64,000 bases of DNA from assembly GCF_024584435.1 (NCBI RefSeq), contig NZ_CP102197.1:930001-994000 (forward strand). Direction: 5' to 3'. This document shows, piece after piece, positions 8,443 to 17,478 of the stretch. The stretch comes from Schaalia odontolytica. GTDB taxonomy: Bacteria; Actinomycetota; Actinomycetes; Actinomycetales; Actinomycetaceae. The notes beneath the pieces were generated by a model. It was not told the DNA's origin and searched no databases. It was given only the letters and a program-made list of their open reading frames with translations. A program made the position numbers and the translations under genes. Every line of letters begins with the position of its first letter. Position 1 is the stretch's first letter.

Positions 8443-10275
8443 TTATCGCTTGGCTCGACGGGAAGCCACGACGGCACCTGCTCCGGCAACCAGGACGGCC
8501 ACAGCCCCAACCCCAACCCACAGGGCTGAGGATCCCGTCGCAGCAATCACATGCGCACGAGCCTGGGAGGGTTTCCTCGCCTCGGAGGCCGACGGCGCAT
8601 CGGAAGATCCGACCGCAGCCGGGCTCGCCGAGGACGAAATGCTCGTGCGAGCGTGCACTGGCTCGGAGCCGTTCGAAGAGCCTGGCGCGCTCGCAGTGTT
8701 CCCTCCGTCCCCGGCAGCGGAGGGAACGCTCGGGGCGGCGGGCTCGGAAGGGGAAGAAGCAGCCGGCGCGCCAGGATCAGCGGAAGCGCTCGGCGCGGGA
8801 GCGGGTTGTCCCACCGAGGGATCGGCGGCCACACCGCTTCCCTCGCTGGGCGAGGCGGGCGCGGACGATTTGGGGCTGACCGTGATCGTCGTGCAGCTCG
8901 TCAGGGCGTCGCGATACTCGTTTGCCGTCAGGTAGCGACCCGCATGCCCGTCGCCACGCACGGTCACGCCACCGTCTTTTTCGGGATGGACCGTGGTGGC
9001 CGAGGCAATGGCGTCCGCAACGCGATCGAGCTGCGCATCGATGTCGGCAAGGTTCGCCGACGTTTGCTCGCCCGCGGAGGTGGCCAGGTAGGCGTCCAGT
9101 TCGGCCTGTGCGCGATCTACTGCGGCCTGAGCGTCAGCGAGGGCACGGGAGGCATCGACCGAGGCCGCGCTCCCCTCAGGGGCTGGCGTCGCAGCCCCTG
9201 CCCCCTCAGATCCCGCCTTGGCAGGCATGTCAGTCAGGGCCACGGGAAGCACGCTGCCCGGTAGCGCGCCGACCTTGTTCTGCCACGAGTTGGCGCGCTG
9301 CTCCTCGCCCGAACCGGCGAGCCCGGACACGTAGTTGGTGTTGTTGGCCCGGAAGGCGCCGCTGTCGAAACCGTAGGCGCCTGCCACGTCACCGGTCGTA
9401 TGGAAGCGCGCCGCGTTGGGCGTCCCTCCACTGAGACCGTAGAACTTCTGGGTGCCGTAGATACGGGTGTACTGACCGTGCTTGGCAATGTGAACTCCAA
9501 CGCCCACGACGTTGTTCTGAGCGAGCATGTTCTTGTCGTGACCCGGAGAGTTCTTCCACTGCTCGAAAAGCGCATCCGCGGCCTGCATCGGATTCTTCGA
9601 GGTACCGTACGCGCCCCACTTGTCGCCGAAGTTCTCACGGTGGTTGTAGGCGATGTTCTCACCGGCGTAGGTGGTGTCTCCCCCGTCGAGCTTGCCGACA
9701 CCCAGGAACTTGTAGTCCGGATCGTGGTTGAAGTCGTCGGTATCGGACATGTGCTGGCTCCAGGCGCGAGCATCGAGAGTCACCGTATCGGAGACAACCA
9801 GCTCGGGGAGCCCAGCGTTGGCGCGATAGACGTTCATCTTCTGCACGATGAGCGCCTCGATGATGCGCACCTGCGTCGCATCATCCACCTTCGACCAGTC
9901 GACCCAGTCGAGGCCCCGCTCAGGCGCGGCCTCACGAGCGGGAGCATCCCCGACCGAGGGATTGGGCTGGTTCGCACCCGCCTTGGCGGACTCGAGGGCC
10001 GCCTGCGCGTCCGACAGCGCACGTCGCAGCTGGGCCTCTCGGGCGGGATCGGCCGCAAAGGACGCCGCCTTCCCCTCGGCCGCCGCAGCATAGCGCGCCA
10101 GCACGGGATTGTATTCGTCGCTGATGCGCCCCTGGGCGCCGACCAGGGCGGAGCAGAAGGAATCGTCGGAGGAACCGGTTCCCTCAGCCAGGGAGGGAAT
10201 GACGACGAGAGACGCAGCGATCGTGGTGGCCGCCAAGACAACCGACGTGTGCGTGCGAGTGAGCTGGAACGACAT
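8443..10275 (-). CDS. Secreted CAP/SCP-domain surface protein with sortase-like C-terminus
   Basis: A 610-residue exported protein. Residues 1-31 look like a signal peptide. Residues 60-105 are Ala-rich and probably helical. Residues about 140-285 form a CAP/SCP-like domain (ARAWSQHMSDTDDFNHD, YAGENIAYN, EQWKNSPGHDKNML). A long Ala/Ser/Pro-rich stalk follows. The C-terminus carries VIAATGS, a hydrophobic stretch and RRAKR, the layout of a sortase sorting signal with a non-LPxTG core. CAP proteins are common on actinobacterial and oral surfaces; function here is unknown. Start chosen at the ATG of MSFQLTRT because it directly precedes the signal peptide, although its Shine-Dalgarno is weak; an upstream in-frame GTG at 10323 would add 16 atypical residues. 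Confidence 0.8.
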   Translation of the reverse strand: MSFQLTRTHTSVVLAATTIAASLVVIPSLAEGTGSSDDSFCSALVGAQGRISDEYNPVLARYAAAAEGKAASFAADPAREAQLRRALSDAQAALESAKAGANQPNPSVGDAPAREAAPERGLDWVDWSKVDDATQVRIIEALIVQKMNVYRANAGLPELVVSDTVTLDARAWSQHMSDTDDFNHDPDYKFLGVGKLDGGDTTYAGENIAYNHRENFGDKWGAYGTSKNPMQAADALFEQWKNSPGHDKNMLAQNNVVGVGVHIAKHGQYTRIYGTQKFYGLSGGTPNAARFHTTGDVAGAYGFDSGAFRANNTNYVSGLAGSGEEQRANSWQNKVGALPGSVLPVALTDMPAKAGSEGAGAATPAPEGSAASVDASRALADAQAAVDRAQAELDAYLATSAGEQTSANLADIDAQLDRVADAIASATTVHPEKDGGVTVRGDGHAGRYLTANEYRDALTSCTTITVSPKSSAPASPSEGSGVAADPSVGQPAPAPSASADPGAPAASSPSEPAAPSVPSAAGDGGNTASAPGSSNGSEPVHARTSISSSASPAAVGSSDAPSASEARKPSQARAHVIAATGSSALWVGVGAVAVLVAGAGAVVASRRAKR

Positions 10276-10511
10276 TGAGTACCGGCCTAACACTATGAAA
10301 CAGAGACAGACAAATTTTTCCACGCGGTACGCATATCTTCAAACTCGACTTGACAACCATTTACGCAAAAACCTACGTAGTTTCAATGCTTTTTCAGATT
10401 GACAGAAGATGCTCATCCCACATGTCGATACCAAAACGTTATCTGCGGTGGCGCGCGGCTGACCACCATGAAACGACCCATGCCCCACCACAGCATCGGG
10501 CACACAAAAGA

Positions 10512-10536
10512 CCGACACTCACAAGGTGAGTATCGG
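10512..10536 (-). terminator. Rho-independent terminator after tRNA-Ala
   Basis: CCGACACTCAC (10512-10522) pairs with GTGAGTATCGG (10526-10536) with one mismatch and a tight AAG loop. On the minus strand it is followed by GTCTTTTGTG, giving a short T-run. It begins nine bases after the tRNA. Confidence 0.75.
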
Positions 10537-10544
10537 CCCATCTG

Positions 10545-10617
10545 TGGAGCTAGGGGGATTCGAACCCCCGACCTCTTCCATGCCATGGAAGCGCGCTACC
10601 AACTGCGCCATAGCCCC
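10545..10617 (-). tRNA. tRNA-Ala (GGC)
   Basis: A 73-base minus-strand tRNA folds cleanly: acceptor GGGGCTA/TAGCTCC, D arm GCGC/GCGC, anticodon stem CTTCC/GGAAG with loop ATGGCAT (anticodon GGC), T arm GGGGG-TTCGAAT-CCCCC, discriminator A. It reads GCC alanine codons. The CCA end is not encoded, so it must be added after transcription. It has its own promoter and terminator. Confidence 0.97.
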
Positions 10618-10649
10618 GTATTTGCTTCGTCGCCGTGGCGACCTCATAA

Positions 10650-10679
10650 ATGATAGCGGACGCTTTGAGAGAAAGGCAA
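10650..10679 (-). promoter_or_regulatory. Promoter of tRNA-Ala
   Basis: Minus strand TTGCCT (10674-10679), 18-base spacer, TATCAT (10650-10655); the tRNA starts about 33 bases after the -10. Confidence 0.6.
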
Positions 10680-10732
10680 ACGCACATCCAGTGCCGCTCG
10701 TCACACGCACGGCGCGCAAGGCCGCCGCACGC

Positions 10733-11467
10733 CTACGCGCCCAAGATGTCCTCCCGAGATCCGATGTTGTGCGAGGCGAGCCGCCATCCGCAACGAGCAG
10801 CACTCTTGACACTCGACTCTCCCACGGGAACAAGCTCCGACCAGTGGCAGTTATCCACCCCGCGCAACCCGTTGAAGACCGCCGGATCCAAGCCCAGCAG
10901 AGACACGATCCCCCGGGCAATTGCCGCGCCGTGAGAGACCACGATCAACGACTGATCCCCGCCGCAATCGCCCGCAGCCTCCAGGACCGCTTCGCGCACG
11001 CGAGCCCCCACGACCTCGGAACGCTCCACCTGGGCCTCCTCGCTCTCTCCGCTCACCCGATATTGCCGCGATGCCTGCGGCTCTTGCGCGTCAATCTCCT
11101 CGTATGTCTTGCCCTCGAAACGCCCGTAGAAGCGCTCGGTGAGCCGCTCATCGATGCGGGGACCATCGCACGGATAGCCCGCGATCTCAAAGACACGAGC
11201 AACGATCCTCGCCGTGTCGAGAGCCCTGCCCAGCGGCGAGCTCACCAGGCGCACTCCCCCATCGTCGTAGGAGCGACGCGGCGCGGAAGCGAACATGCCC
11301 ACCTCGGCGCTGGGCTCGCACAGGCGACTCACGAGGACGCCAGCGGCACCGGCAGCCTGTCCTCGCCCGGCCTCGTTCAAGGGCATGTCAATACGCCCCT
11401 GAAAACGCCGCTGCAGGTTGAAGTCAGTCTGGCCGTGGCGCAGCAGGACGATCCTCGAGGCGCTCAC
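10733..11467 (-). CDS. Histidine phosphatase family protein
   Basis: A 244-residue member of the phosphoglycerate-mutase/acid-phosphatase superfamily. The catalytic RHG motif is at residues 10-12 (LLRHGQTDFN) and the second active-site histidine is in VVSHGAAIARG. Cofactor-independent substrate specificity cannot be read from the sequence; family members act on small phosphoesters. The GTG start at 11467 overlaps the rsfS stop (GTGA), so it ends the obg-proBA-nadD-rsfS operon. In actinobacteria a phosphatase of this type often follows nadD-rsfS. Confidence 0.85.
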   Translation of the reverse strand: MSASRIVLLRHGQTDFNLQRRFQGRIDMPLNEAGRGQAAGAAGVLVSRLCEPSAEVGMFASAPRRSYDDGGVRLVSSPLGRALDTARIVARVFEIAGYPCDGPRIDERLTERFYGRFEGKTYEEIDAQEPQASRQYRVSGESEEAQVERSEVVGARVREAVLEAAGDCGGDQSLIVVSHGAAIARGIVSLLGLDPAVFNGLRGVDNCHWSELVPVGESSVKSAARCGWRLASHNIGSREDILGA

Positions 11468-11889
11468 ACCGACTCCTCAACACCGTGCGCGGCGGCACGC
11501 TTGGCGGCTGCCGCCCGCGCCTCGTCCGTGTCGACGCCAATCGGCACTGCGGGGCAATCCCCCCACAGGCGTTCGATCGCGTAGAACTCTCGTTCCTCCT
11601 CCAGCAGAACGTGCACGAGGAGCTCCGAGTAGTCCAGGAGCACCCACGTTCCCTCCGCGCGGCCCTCAATGTGGGTGGGGCGCCGTCCGTAGTCTTCCCA
11701 CACGCGGTCCATGATGTCCTCGGCGATTGCCCGCACCTGACGCTGCGTCGGAGCGGAGACAACGACAAACGCATCCGCCAGCGCCAGCTTGCTCGTCACA
11801 TCCACCAGGACCGGGTTCAGACCGCCGCGATCATCCGCGGCGCGCGAGGCGAGGGAAGCCAACTGCGAGGTGGCGTCGGGAAGAGTCAC
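11464..11889 (-). CDS. rsfS: Ribosomal silencing factor RsfS
   Basis: A 141-residue RsfS/Iojap protein that binds ribosomal protein L14 on the 50S subunit and blocks subunit joining when nutrients are scarce. The core matches the family: VDVTSKLALADAFVVVSAPTQRQV, then WVLLDYSELLVHVLLEEEREFYAIERLW. The GTG start at 11889 has AAGGAG four bases upstream. It lies 15 bases after nadD, the usual neighbour, and overlaps the downstream phosphatase gene by four bases. Confidence 0.94.
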   Translation of the reverse strand: MTLPDATSQLASLASRAADDRGGLNPVLVDVTSKLALADAFVVVSAPTQRQVRAIAEDIMDRVWEDYGRRPTHIEGRAEGTWVLLDYSELLVHVLLEEEREFYAIERLWGDCPAVPIGVDTDEARAAAAKRAAAHGVEESV

Positions 11890-11904
11890 GTTTCTCCTTG
11901 AATC

Positions 11905-12615
11905 TCAGGACCGGTACAGGCCGTACTTGTTGATGTATTGGACGACTCCGTCGGGGACCAAATACCACACGGGCTTGCCGTCCTCGACGCGAGAGCGACA
12001 GTCGGTGGAAGAGATCGCCATCGCGGGCACCTCCAGCAGGGACACGGACTCGCGCGGAAGCCCCGGATCGGAGAGGTTGTGACCGGGACGGGTCACGCCG
12101 ATGAAGTGAGCCTGCTCGAAGAGCTTATCAGCGTCCTTCCACTGCGCGATCTGCGCCAGCGCGTCCGCGCCGGTGATGAAATAGAAGTCCGAGTCCGGAT
12201 ACTCCTGCGCTAGATCGGCCAGGGTATCAATCGTGTAGGTCGTCCCCCCGCGGTCGATATCCACGCGCGAGACGGCAAAGCGCGGATTGGAGGCCGTGGC
12301 AATCACCGTCATCAGGTAGCGGTGCTCCGCCGACGTCACACGTCGGCTCGCCTTGAAGGGCTGCACAGCGGCCGGAACGAAGACCACCTGATCGAGACCG
12401 TAGACGTCCATGACCTCCGAGGCGGCAACGAGGTGCCCGTGGTGAATCGGGTCGAAGGTTCCGCCCATGATCCCAATCGCTCGCCGCCTGCGCAGCGCGC
12501 GCGGCGGATTCTGGGGCGAGGCCGGCGCCGCAGTCGCCCCAGCAGTTGCCTCCGTGGTCTTCTCGATCTGCTCGGACCGCCCGGTCGCGGCCTGGTCGCT
12601 GGCCTGTGCCGTCAC
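11905..12615 (-). CDS. nadD: Nicotinate-nucleotide adenylyltransferase
   Basis: NadD transfers AMP to nicotinate mononucleotide to make deamido-NAD in NAD synthesis. The nucleotidyltransferase signature [12 protein letters not shown] is present. The protein carries an Ala-rich N-terminal extension of about 45 residues before the core. I place the start at GTG 12615, which overlaps the proA stop (GTGA) like the other junctions of this operon, giving 236 residues; an in-frame ATG at 12648 would intrude 37 bases into proA. Start uncertain, product secure. Confidence 0.92.
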   Translation of the reverse strand: MTAQASDQAATGRSEQIEKTTEATAGATAAPASPQNPPRALRRRRAIGIMGGTFDPIHHGHLVAASEVMDVYGLDQVVFVPAAVQPFKASRRVTSAEHRYLMTVIATASNPRFAVSRVDIDRGGTTYTIDTLADLAQEYPDSDFYFITGADALAQIAQWKDADKLFEQAHFIGVTRPGHNLSDPGLPRESVSLLEVPAMAISSTDCRSRVEDGKPVWYLVPDGVVQYINKYGLYRS

Positions 12616-13892
12616 GGTCGGATCGTTCCATCGCCCTCGTAGACCCACGTGGTTGTCGTGAGTTCACCGAGCCCCATCGGTCCGCGCGCGTGAAGCTTCT
12701 GCGTCGAGATCCCCACCTCGGCGCCGAGGCCGAGTTGGCCTCCGTCCGTGAAGCGAGTAGAGGCGTTAATCGCGATTGCGGCAGCATCAACGCCCGACCG
12801 GAACGCCGCGATGGTGCGCACATCGCTGGCGACGATCCCCTCCGTGTGTCCGGAGGAGTACCGGCGAATATGTTCAACCGCCTCATCGACGCTCGCAACG
12901 ACGCCCACGGCAAGATCCATCGAGAGGTACTCGGTCTCCCAGTCGGCCTCGGTCGCTTCGACAATCATGTCGGCATCAATGGAGGGGTTTCCAGCGATGA
13001 TGGCGCGGGTGGCGTCATCCGCGTGGATCGTCACGCCGGCGGTCGTCAGCCTGGTCACCGCCGCAACGAGGAATCGGGGAGCCACGTCGGCGTGGACGAG
13101 CAGCGTCTCGGCGGCATTACACACGCCCACCCGCTGCGTCTTCGCGTTCATGATGATCGCCTCGGCCGCCTCCAAGTCGGCCGACGCATCCACGTACACG
13201 TGGCAGTTACCGGTCCCTGTTTCGATGACGGGCACTCGAGACTCCTCGACCACCGCATTGATGAGGCCCGCTCCACCTCGGGGAATGAGGGCGTCGATAG
13301 CGCCTCGTGCACGCATCATGGCCCGTGCCCCGCCTCTTCCCCACGGGTCCACCGTGGAGATCGCGTCCGGGGGCAGGCCAACGGAGGACAGGGCGTCCCG
13401 GCACACGTCAATGAGGACGCGATTCGATGCCTGCGCAGCGCTTCCCCCTCGCAGGATCACGGCGTTGCCTGCCTTCAGGGCAAGGGCAGCGGCATCAATG
13501 GTGACGTTGGGGCGAGCCTCGTAGATGATACCGACAACCCCGAGCGGGACGCGCTCCTGCGTGACCCGCAGGCCGATCTCGGTTCGCCCTCCTCGAACGA
13601 CCTGACCGATTGGGTCCGGAAGGGCAACGATCTCGCGGACAGCCTCGGCGATCGACCGGAGACGATCCGTATTCAGCGCGAGGCGGTCAAGCAGGCCGTC
13701 GCTCATCTGCTCGGCGCGGCCACGCGCCAGGTCCTCGGCATTAGCCGCCAGAATCTGGTCGGCGCGTTCAATCAGCGCCGCCGCAATAGCCTCCAGACCC
13801 CGATTCTTCAGCTGTGTCGGAGCATTGGCGAGAACGCGAGCCGCCGCGCGTGCGGCATCGGTCACCTGGGAAATATCAGCAGGAGTATCCAC
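12612..13892 (-). CDS. proA: Gamma-glutamyl phosphate reductase
   Basis: ProA reduces gamma-glutamyl phosphate to glutamate semialdehyde with NADPH, the second step of proline synthesis. Family features include [26 protein letters not shown] split across the cofactor domain, and the catalytic cysteine in [13 protein letters not shown]. Length (426 residues from GTG 13892) matches the family. A TTG at 13922 would add ten residues; neither has a clear Shine-Dalgarno, so the start is open. It lies just after proB in a proline operon. Proline catabolism by putA is encoded 27 kb away. Confidence 0.94.
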   Translation of the reverse strand: MDTPADISQVTDAARAAARVLANAPTQLKNRGLEAIAAALIERADQILAANAEDLARGRAEQMSDGLLDRLALNTDRLRSIAEAVREIVALPDPIGQVVRGGRTEIGLRVTQERVPLGVVGIIYEARPNVTIDAAALALKAGNAVILRGGSAAQASNRVLIDVCRDALSSVGLPPDAISTVDPWGRGGARAMMRARGAIDALIPRGGAGLINAVVEESRVPVIETGTGNCHVYVDASADLEAAEAIIMNAKTQRVGVCNAAETLLVHADVAPRFLVAAVTRLTTAGVTIHADDATRAIIAGNPSIDADMIVEATEADWETEYLSMDLAVGVVASVDEAVEHIRRYSSGHTEGIVASDVRTIAAFRSGVDAAAIAINASTRFTDGGQLGLGAEVGISTQKLHARGPMGLGELTTTTWVYEGDGTIRP

Positions 13893-13928
13893 CCGGCCAT
13901 CATGACATACAAGCGCGCTCAAAGCCGA

Positions 13929-15056
13929 TCAGTCTGGTGCGACGGTTCCAAATGCGTCGCCCAACACGGCCAGATCATCCCGGTGAATAGCGGGCCTGGG
14001 ATGCTCATGGCCCGCCAGCCGCAACTCGTTGATGCTCGCTCCGGCGATCTGGGCAAGCGTATCGGAGTCGTAGCCGCAGACGCCGCGTGCGATCAATCCG
14101 GTCGGCGAGGCGACGTCGACGACATCACCAGCATCAAAGTGGCCGAGCACCTTTCGTACGCCCGCGACCAGGAGCGACTTCTTGCGCTCCGTGATCGCCC
14201 TGGCCGCGCCCTCGTCAACGATGAGCTCCCCGCGTGAGGGGGCGGCGTGAGCGATCCACAGGCGCCGCGACGCCGGACGCTGCCGCGAGGGTTCAAACCA
14301 TGTTCCCACGCGTTCGCCCGACAGGACTGCCTCCAGATCGTCCGCACACGCCAGCTGCACGCCAATGCCGCTGGCCGTGGCCAGCATCGCCGCCTGGACC
14401 TTCGTGGCCATACCTCCGGTCCCCACGCGCGAGCCGGCACCGGTGACGAGAACGCTCATCAGATCATCGGGCCCACTCACGCGTTCAATCAACTTTGATC
14501 CCGGGTGATCCGGAGGAGCGGTGTAGAGGCCGTCAACGTCCGTCAGGAGGACGAGCGCATCAGCCTGAACCATCTGCGCGATGAGCGCCGCCACCCGGTC
14601 GTTGTCGCCAAAGCGCAACTCCCGAGTCGTCACGGCATCATTCTCGTTGAGGATCGGAACGACGCCGAGGCCGAGCAGCCGTACGAGCGCGGCTCGGGCA
14701 TTGGTGTAGTGGTCCCTGCGCATCACGTCCTCCGTCGTGAGCAGAACCTGAGCCGCATCCAGGTGATGCGCGTGAAAGGCCGCCGTCCATCGGGCCATGA
14801 GCAGACCCTGGCCCATCGCGGCAGCAGCCTGAACGCTGGGAAGGTCCTTAGGCTTGGAGGAAAACCCCAGGGGATCGAGGCCCGCAGCAACCGCTCCCGA
14901 GGAGACGATGAGAACCTCGCGGTCCCTGCCACGCCAGCGTGACACGAGCCTGGCGACGGCATCAATGCGGTTGAGATCCAGCCCGCCGTCGGGTCGCGTC
15001 AGGGAAGACGAACCGATCTTGACGACGATGCGGGACGCCGCCCGGATACCGTTCAT
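13929..15056 (-). CDS. proB: Glutamate 5-kinase
   Basis: ProB phosphorylates glutamate to start proline synthesis and is usually feedback-inhibited by proline. The amino-acid kinase domain begins [19 protein letters not shown]; the nucleotide/substrate segments SSGAVAAG and NENDAV are present. A C-terminal PUA domain ([19 protein letters not shown]) makes the full-length form. ATG at 15056 overlaps the obg stop (ATGA), giving 375 residues; an upstream in-frame start would lie well inside obg. Confidence 0.95.
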   Translation of the reverse strand: MNGIRAASRIVVKIGSSSLTRPDGGLDLNRIDAVARLVSRWRGRDREVLIVSSGAVAAGLDPLGFSSKPKDLPSVQAAAAMGQGLLMARWTAAFHAHHLDAAQVLLTTEDVMRRDHYTNARAALVRLLGLGVVPILNENDAVTTRELRFGDNDRVAALIAQMVQADALVLLTDVDGLYTAPPDHPGSKLIERVSGPDDLMSVLVTGAGSRVGTGGMATKVQAAMLATASGIGVQLACADDLEAVLSGERVGTWFEPSRQRPASRRLWIAHAAPSRGELIVDEGAARAITERKKSLLVAGVRKVLGHFDAGDVVDVASPTGLIARGVCGYDSDTLAQIAGASINELRLAGHEHPRPAIHRDDLAVLGDAFGTVAPD

Positions 15057-16576
15057 GACTGATCCGAGGCGTCGGTCCAGTGGCCCGCCTCGCGCTCGGT
15101 CCACAGCTCGTCACGGGCCGCACTCTTGGCATCCATGACCTGATGGTAGACCTCGCGCCGTTCCTTACGGCTCGGGCGCGCGTTCTGATCCAGGCGCAGG
15201 TCGGTGCCGCGCGACCCCAGCAACTCGGGCCCAGTGGTGAGCGTCGGCTCCCAATCGAAGACCACGCCCCCGTCGAGATCACCGATCACCACGGTGTCTC
15301 CTGCGACGGCACCGGCCTTCATCAGCTGGTCCTCGACGCCCGCGGCATTCAGGCGATCCGCCAGGTAGCCCACGGCCTCGTCGTTGGCGAAGTCGGTCTG
15401 ACGCACCCAACGCTCGGGCTTGTCGCCGCGGACCTGGAAGACGTCCTCGCCGTCCTTGCGGGTCTTGCGTACCGTGATCTCCACGCTGCGTCCAACCGCC
15501 TTCGGACGGATAACGGGGCGAGCGGCCTCGAGGGCGGGACGCTTCCCCCGTTCCTCCTCGACAATGTCGGCCAGTACAAACGACAGCTCCTTGAGCCCCT
15601 CGTGGGACACGGCCGACACCTCGAGCACGGGCCAACCGAAGGACTCGAGGTCCGGGCGAGTGATCTCAGCCAGGTCACGGCCGTCCGGAACGTCGATCTT
15701 GTTCAGCACGATGACGCGCGGGCGCTGCATGATCGGAACATAGCCCTCGATCTGAGTGAGGTCTCCCTGGTAGGCCTCAAGCTCCGCCTCGATGATGCGC
15801 AGGTCCTCAACGGGCTCACGATCTGTCTCGAAGGCAGCCGTGTCGAGCACGTGGACGATGACCGCACATCGTTCGATGTGGCGCAGGAAGTCCAGTCCAA
15901 GTCCTCGCCCCTGAGACGCTCCGGGAATCAGACCGGGAACGTCAGCGACCGTGTACCGCGTATCGCCAGCTGAGACCACACCAAGGTTGGGCACGAGAGT
16001 GGTGAACGGGTAGTCGGCGATCTTGGGGCGCGCCGAGCTCAGCGCAGCGATCAGCGAGGACTTGCCCGCCGACGGGAAGCCGACCAGCGCGACGTCGGCG
16101 ACGGACTTCAGCTCGAGCACGACATCGCGCTCCTCGCCCGGCTCGCCCAGCAGAGCAAAACCCGGTGCCTTGCGGGCCTTCGAGGCCAGAGCGGCGTTGC
16201 CCAGGCCACCGCGACCGCCCTCAGCCACGACGAAGCGCGCTCCAGTACCGGTCAGATCGGCGAGAAGCTCGCCCGACATGGACTTCACGACCGTTCCATC
16301 GGGAACAGGCAGGACGATGTCCGCGCCGTTCTTGCCCTGACGGAAGTCGCCCATGCCAGCGGTACCGCTGTCGGCGCGGCGGTGCGGGCTACGGTGGTAG
16401 CTGAGCAACGTCGTTTCCTGAGGACTCACCTCAAGGATCACCGACCCGCCGTTACCGCCGTCTCCGCCATCAGGGCCGGCCAGCGGCTTGAACTTTTCAC
16501 GCTTAATCGAGGCCACGCCGTTTCCGCCGTTTCCGCCCGCTGCGTGCAGCGTCACGCGATCCACGAAGTCTGCCAC
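15053..16576 (-). CDS. obg: GTPase Obg/CgtA
   Basis: An essential GTPase linked to 50S assembly and stress control. Order of domains: glycine-rich Obg fold at residues 1-160 ([19 protein letters not shown]), G domain with Walker [10 protein letters not shown] (166-174), DVPGLIPGA switch II region (212-220) and NKID, and a C-terminal OCT domain present in actinobacteria and firmicutes. Start set at GTG 16576 (MADFVDRV) because GGAG lies six bases upstream; a TTG at 16591 is less likely. It follows rplU-rpmA, the conserved order, but a strong terminator separates it from rpmA. Confidence 0.96.
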   Translation of the reverse strand: MADFVDRVTLHAAGGNGGNGVASIKREKFKPLAGPDGGDGGNGGSVILEVSPQETTLLSYHRSPHRRADSGTAGMGDFRQGKNGADIVLPVPDGTVVKSMSGELLADLTGTGARFVVAEGGRGGLGNAALASKARKAPGFALLGEPGEERDVVLELKSVADVALVGFPSAGKSSLIAALSSARPKIADYPFTTLVPNLGVVSAGDTRYTVADVPGLIPGASQGRGLGLDFLRHIERCAVIVHVLDTAAFETDREPVEDLRIIEAELEAYQGDLTQIEGYVPIMQRPRVIVLNKIDVPDGRDLAEITRPDLESFGWPVLEVSAVSHEGLKELSFVLADIVEEERGKRPALEAARPVIRPKAVGRSVEITVRKTRKDGEDVFQVRGDKPERWVRQTDFANDEAVGYLADRLNAAGVEDQLMKAGAVAGDTVVIGDLDGGVVFDWEPTLTTGPELLGSRGTDLRLDQNARPSRKERREVYHQVMDAKSAARDELWTEREAGHWTDASDQS

Positions 16577-16610
16577 TGGTGCTCCTGCCAACCGAAGTAA
16601 AATGGGAAAA

Positions 16611-16635
16611 GGGCGTCCGGCAACGCCGGACGCCC
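16611..16635 (-). terminator. Rho-independent terminator between rpmA and obg
   Basis: GGGCGTCCGGC (16611-16621) pairs perfectly with GCCGGACGCCC (16625-16635). On the minus strand a TTTTCCC tract follows. It sits 13 bases after the rpmA stop, so obg probably depends on read-through or its own promoter. Confidence 0.85.
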
Positions 16636-16648
16636 TTAGCGCGCGGTC

Positions 16649-16906
16649 TCAGGCAGAGACCGGCGAAACGCTGACGACCTTGCGATCGCGCTTGCGGCCG
16701 AACTCGACCGCTCCCGCGCGCAGGGCGAACAGCGTATCATCCTTGCCGCGGCCAACGCCGTCGCCGGGATGGAAGTGGGTGCCACGCTGACGAACGAGGA
16801 TCTCGCCGGCGTTGACCAGCTGGCCGCCGTAGCGCTTGACGCCGAGGCGCTGCGCGTTCGAATCGCGACCATTACGGGAGGAACCAAGGCCCTTCTTATG
16901 TGCCAT
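16649..16906 (-). CDS. rpmA: 50S ribosomal protein L27
   Basis: An 85-residue L27, beginning [17 protein letters not shown], with no cleavable firmicute-type extension. L27 reaches into the peptidyl transferase centre. It lies 34 bases after rplU, the standard pair. Confidence 0.97.
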   Translation of the reverse strand: MAHKKGLGSSRNGRDSNAQRLGVKRYGGQLVNAGEILVRQRGTHFHPGDGVGRGKDDTLFALRAGAVEFGRKRDRKVVSVSPVSA

Positions 16907-16940
16907 CAGTTGCTACTTTCTGCTCGTGGGAACGTCGGAC

Positions 16941-17261
16941 TCAGGCGATCTCGGTGATCTTGACGACCGACATCTTCTGACGGTGTCCCTGACGCTTACG
17001 GTAGCCCGACTTGTTCTTGTACTTAATGATGGAAATCTTGGGACCCTTGGCCGAATCAACGACTTCAGCCTTGACGGAAACCTTGCCCAGCTTGGCCGCG
17101 TCAACAGTGATGGCGTCGCCATCCACCAGCATCAGCGGCTGGAGCTGAATGCTCGAACCGATTTCCTCTGCCAGCTTGTCGACGACGACGACGTCACCGA
17201 CGGACACCTTTTCCTGCCGGCCGCCAGCCTTGACGATCGCGTAGACCACGTTGGAGCTCAT
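16941..17261 (-). CDS. rplU: 50S ribosomal protein L21
   Basis: L21, 106 residues, with VYAIVKAGGRQEKVSVGD near the N-terminus and the basic C-terminal YRKRQGHRQ segment. The ATG at 17261 is used here, though GTG at 17249 (VVYAIVK) would match the usual family start more closely; the purine-rich GAGAAGAG lies directly before the ATG. It leads the rplU-rpmA unit behind its own promoter. Confidence 0.96.
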   Translation of the reverse strand: MSSNVVYAIVKAGGRQEKVSVGDVVVVDKLAEEIGSSIQLQPLMLVDGDAITVDAAKLGKVSVKAEVVDSAKGPKISIIKYKNKSGYRKRQGHRQKMSVVKITEIA

Positions 17262-17357
17262 CTCTTCTCGTATTCGTAACCGGGATCCCGCCTCGAAACT
17301 GCCGAGGGCTTTCTGATGTTCTGACGATCCCGTTGGCGCTTGTTGCGCCGACGATCA

Positions 17358-17387
17358 AATCTAGCCGATTCGCACGCCGGAATGCAA
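17358..17387 (-). promoter_or_regulatory. Promoter of rplU-rpmA
   Basis: Minus strand TTGCAT (17382-17387), 18-base spacer, TAGATT (17358-17363). The predicted leader is about 90 bases and contains a GGCGC-AACAA-GCGCC hairpin. Confidence 0.6.
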
Positions 17388-17441
17388 CCCGGCGCGACCC
17401 GCGAGCTACCAGAAGTGCTGTGCGATTCCACACCTCGACGC

Positions 17442-17468
17442 GAGAGGGAGGGCCTCCCCCTCCCTCTC
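17442..17468 (-). terminator. Terminator of rne
   Basis: Perfect 11-bp stem GAGAGGGAGGG (17442-17452) with CCCTCCCTCTC (17458-17468), five-base loop, ten bases after the rne stop. Confidence 0.7.
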
Positions 17469-17478
17469 ACTCCGGTTC

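Noticed and set aside
8184..8546. Minus-strand frame between the two surface-protein genes
   Set aside because: Runs through the CAP-gene terminator, lacks a ribosome binding site and has shadow-frame composition.
12546..14237. Long plus-strand frame opposite nadD and proA (563 codons)
   Set aside because: Overlaps two well-supported minus-strand genes end to end; composition is that of a shadow frame.
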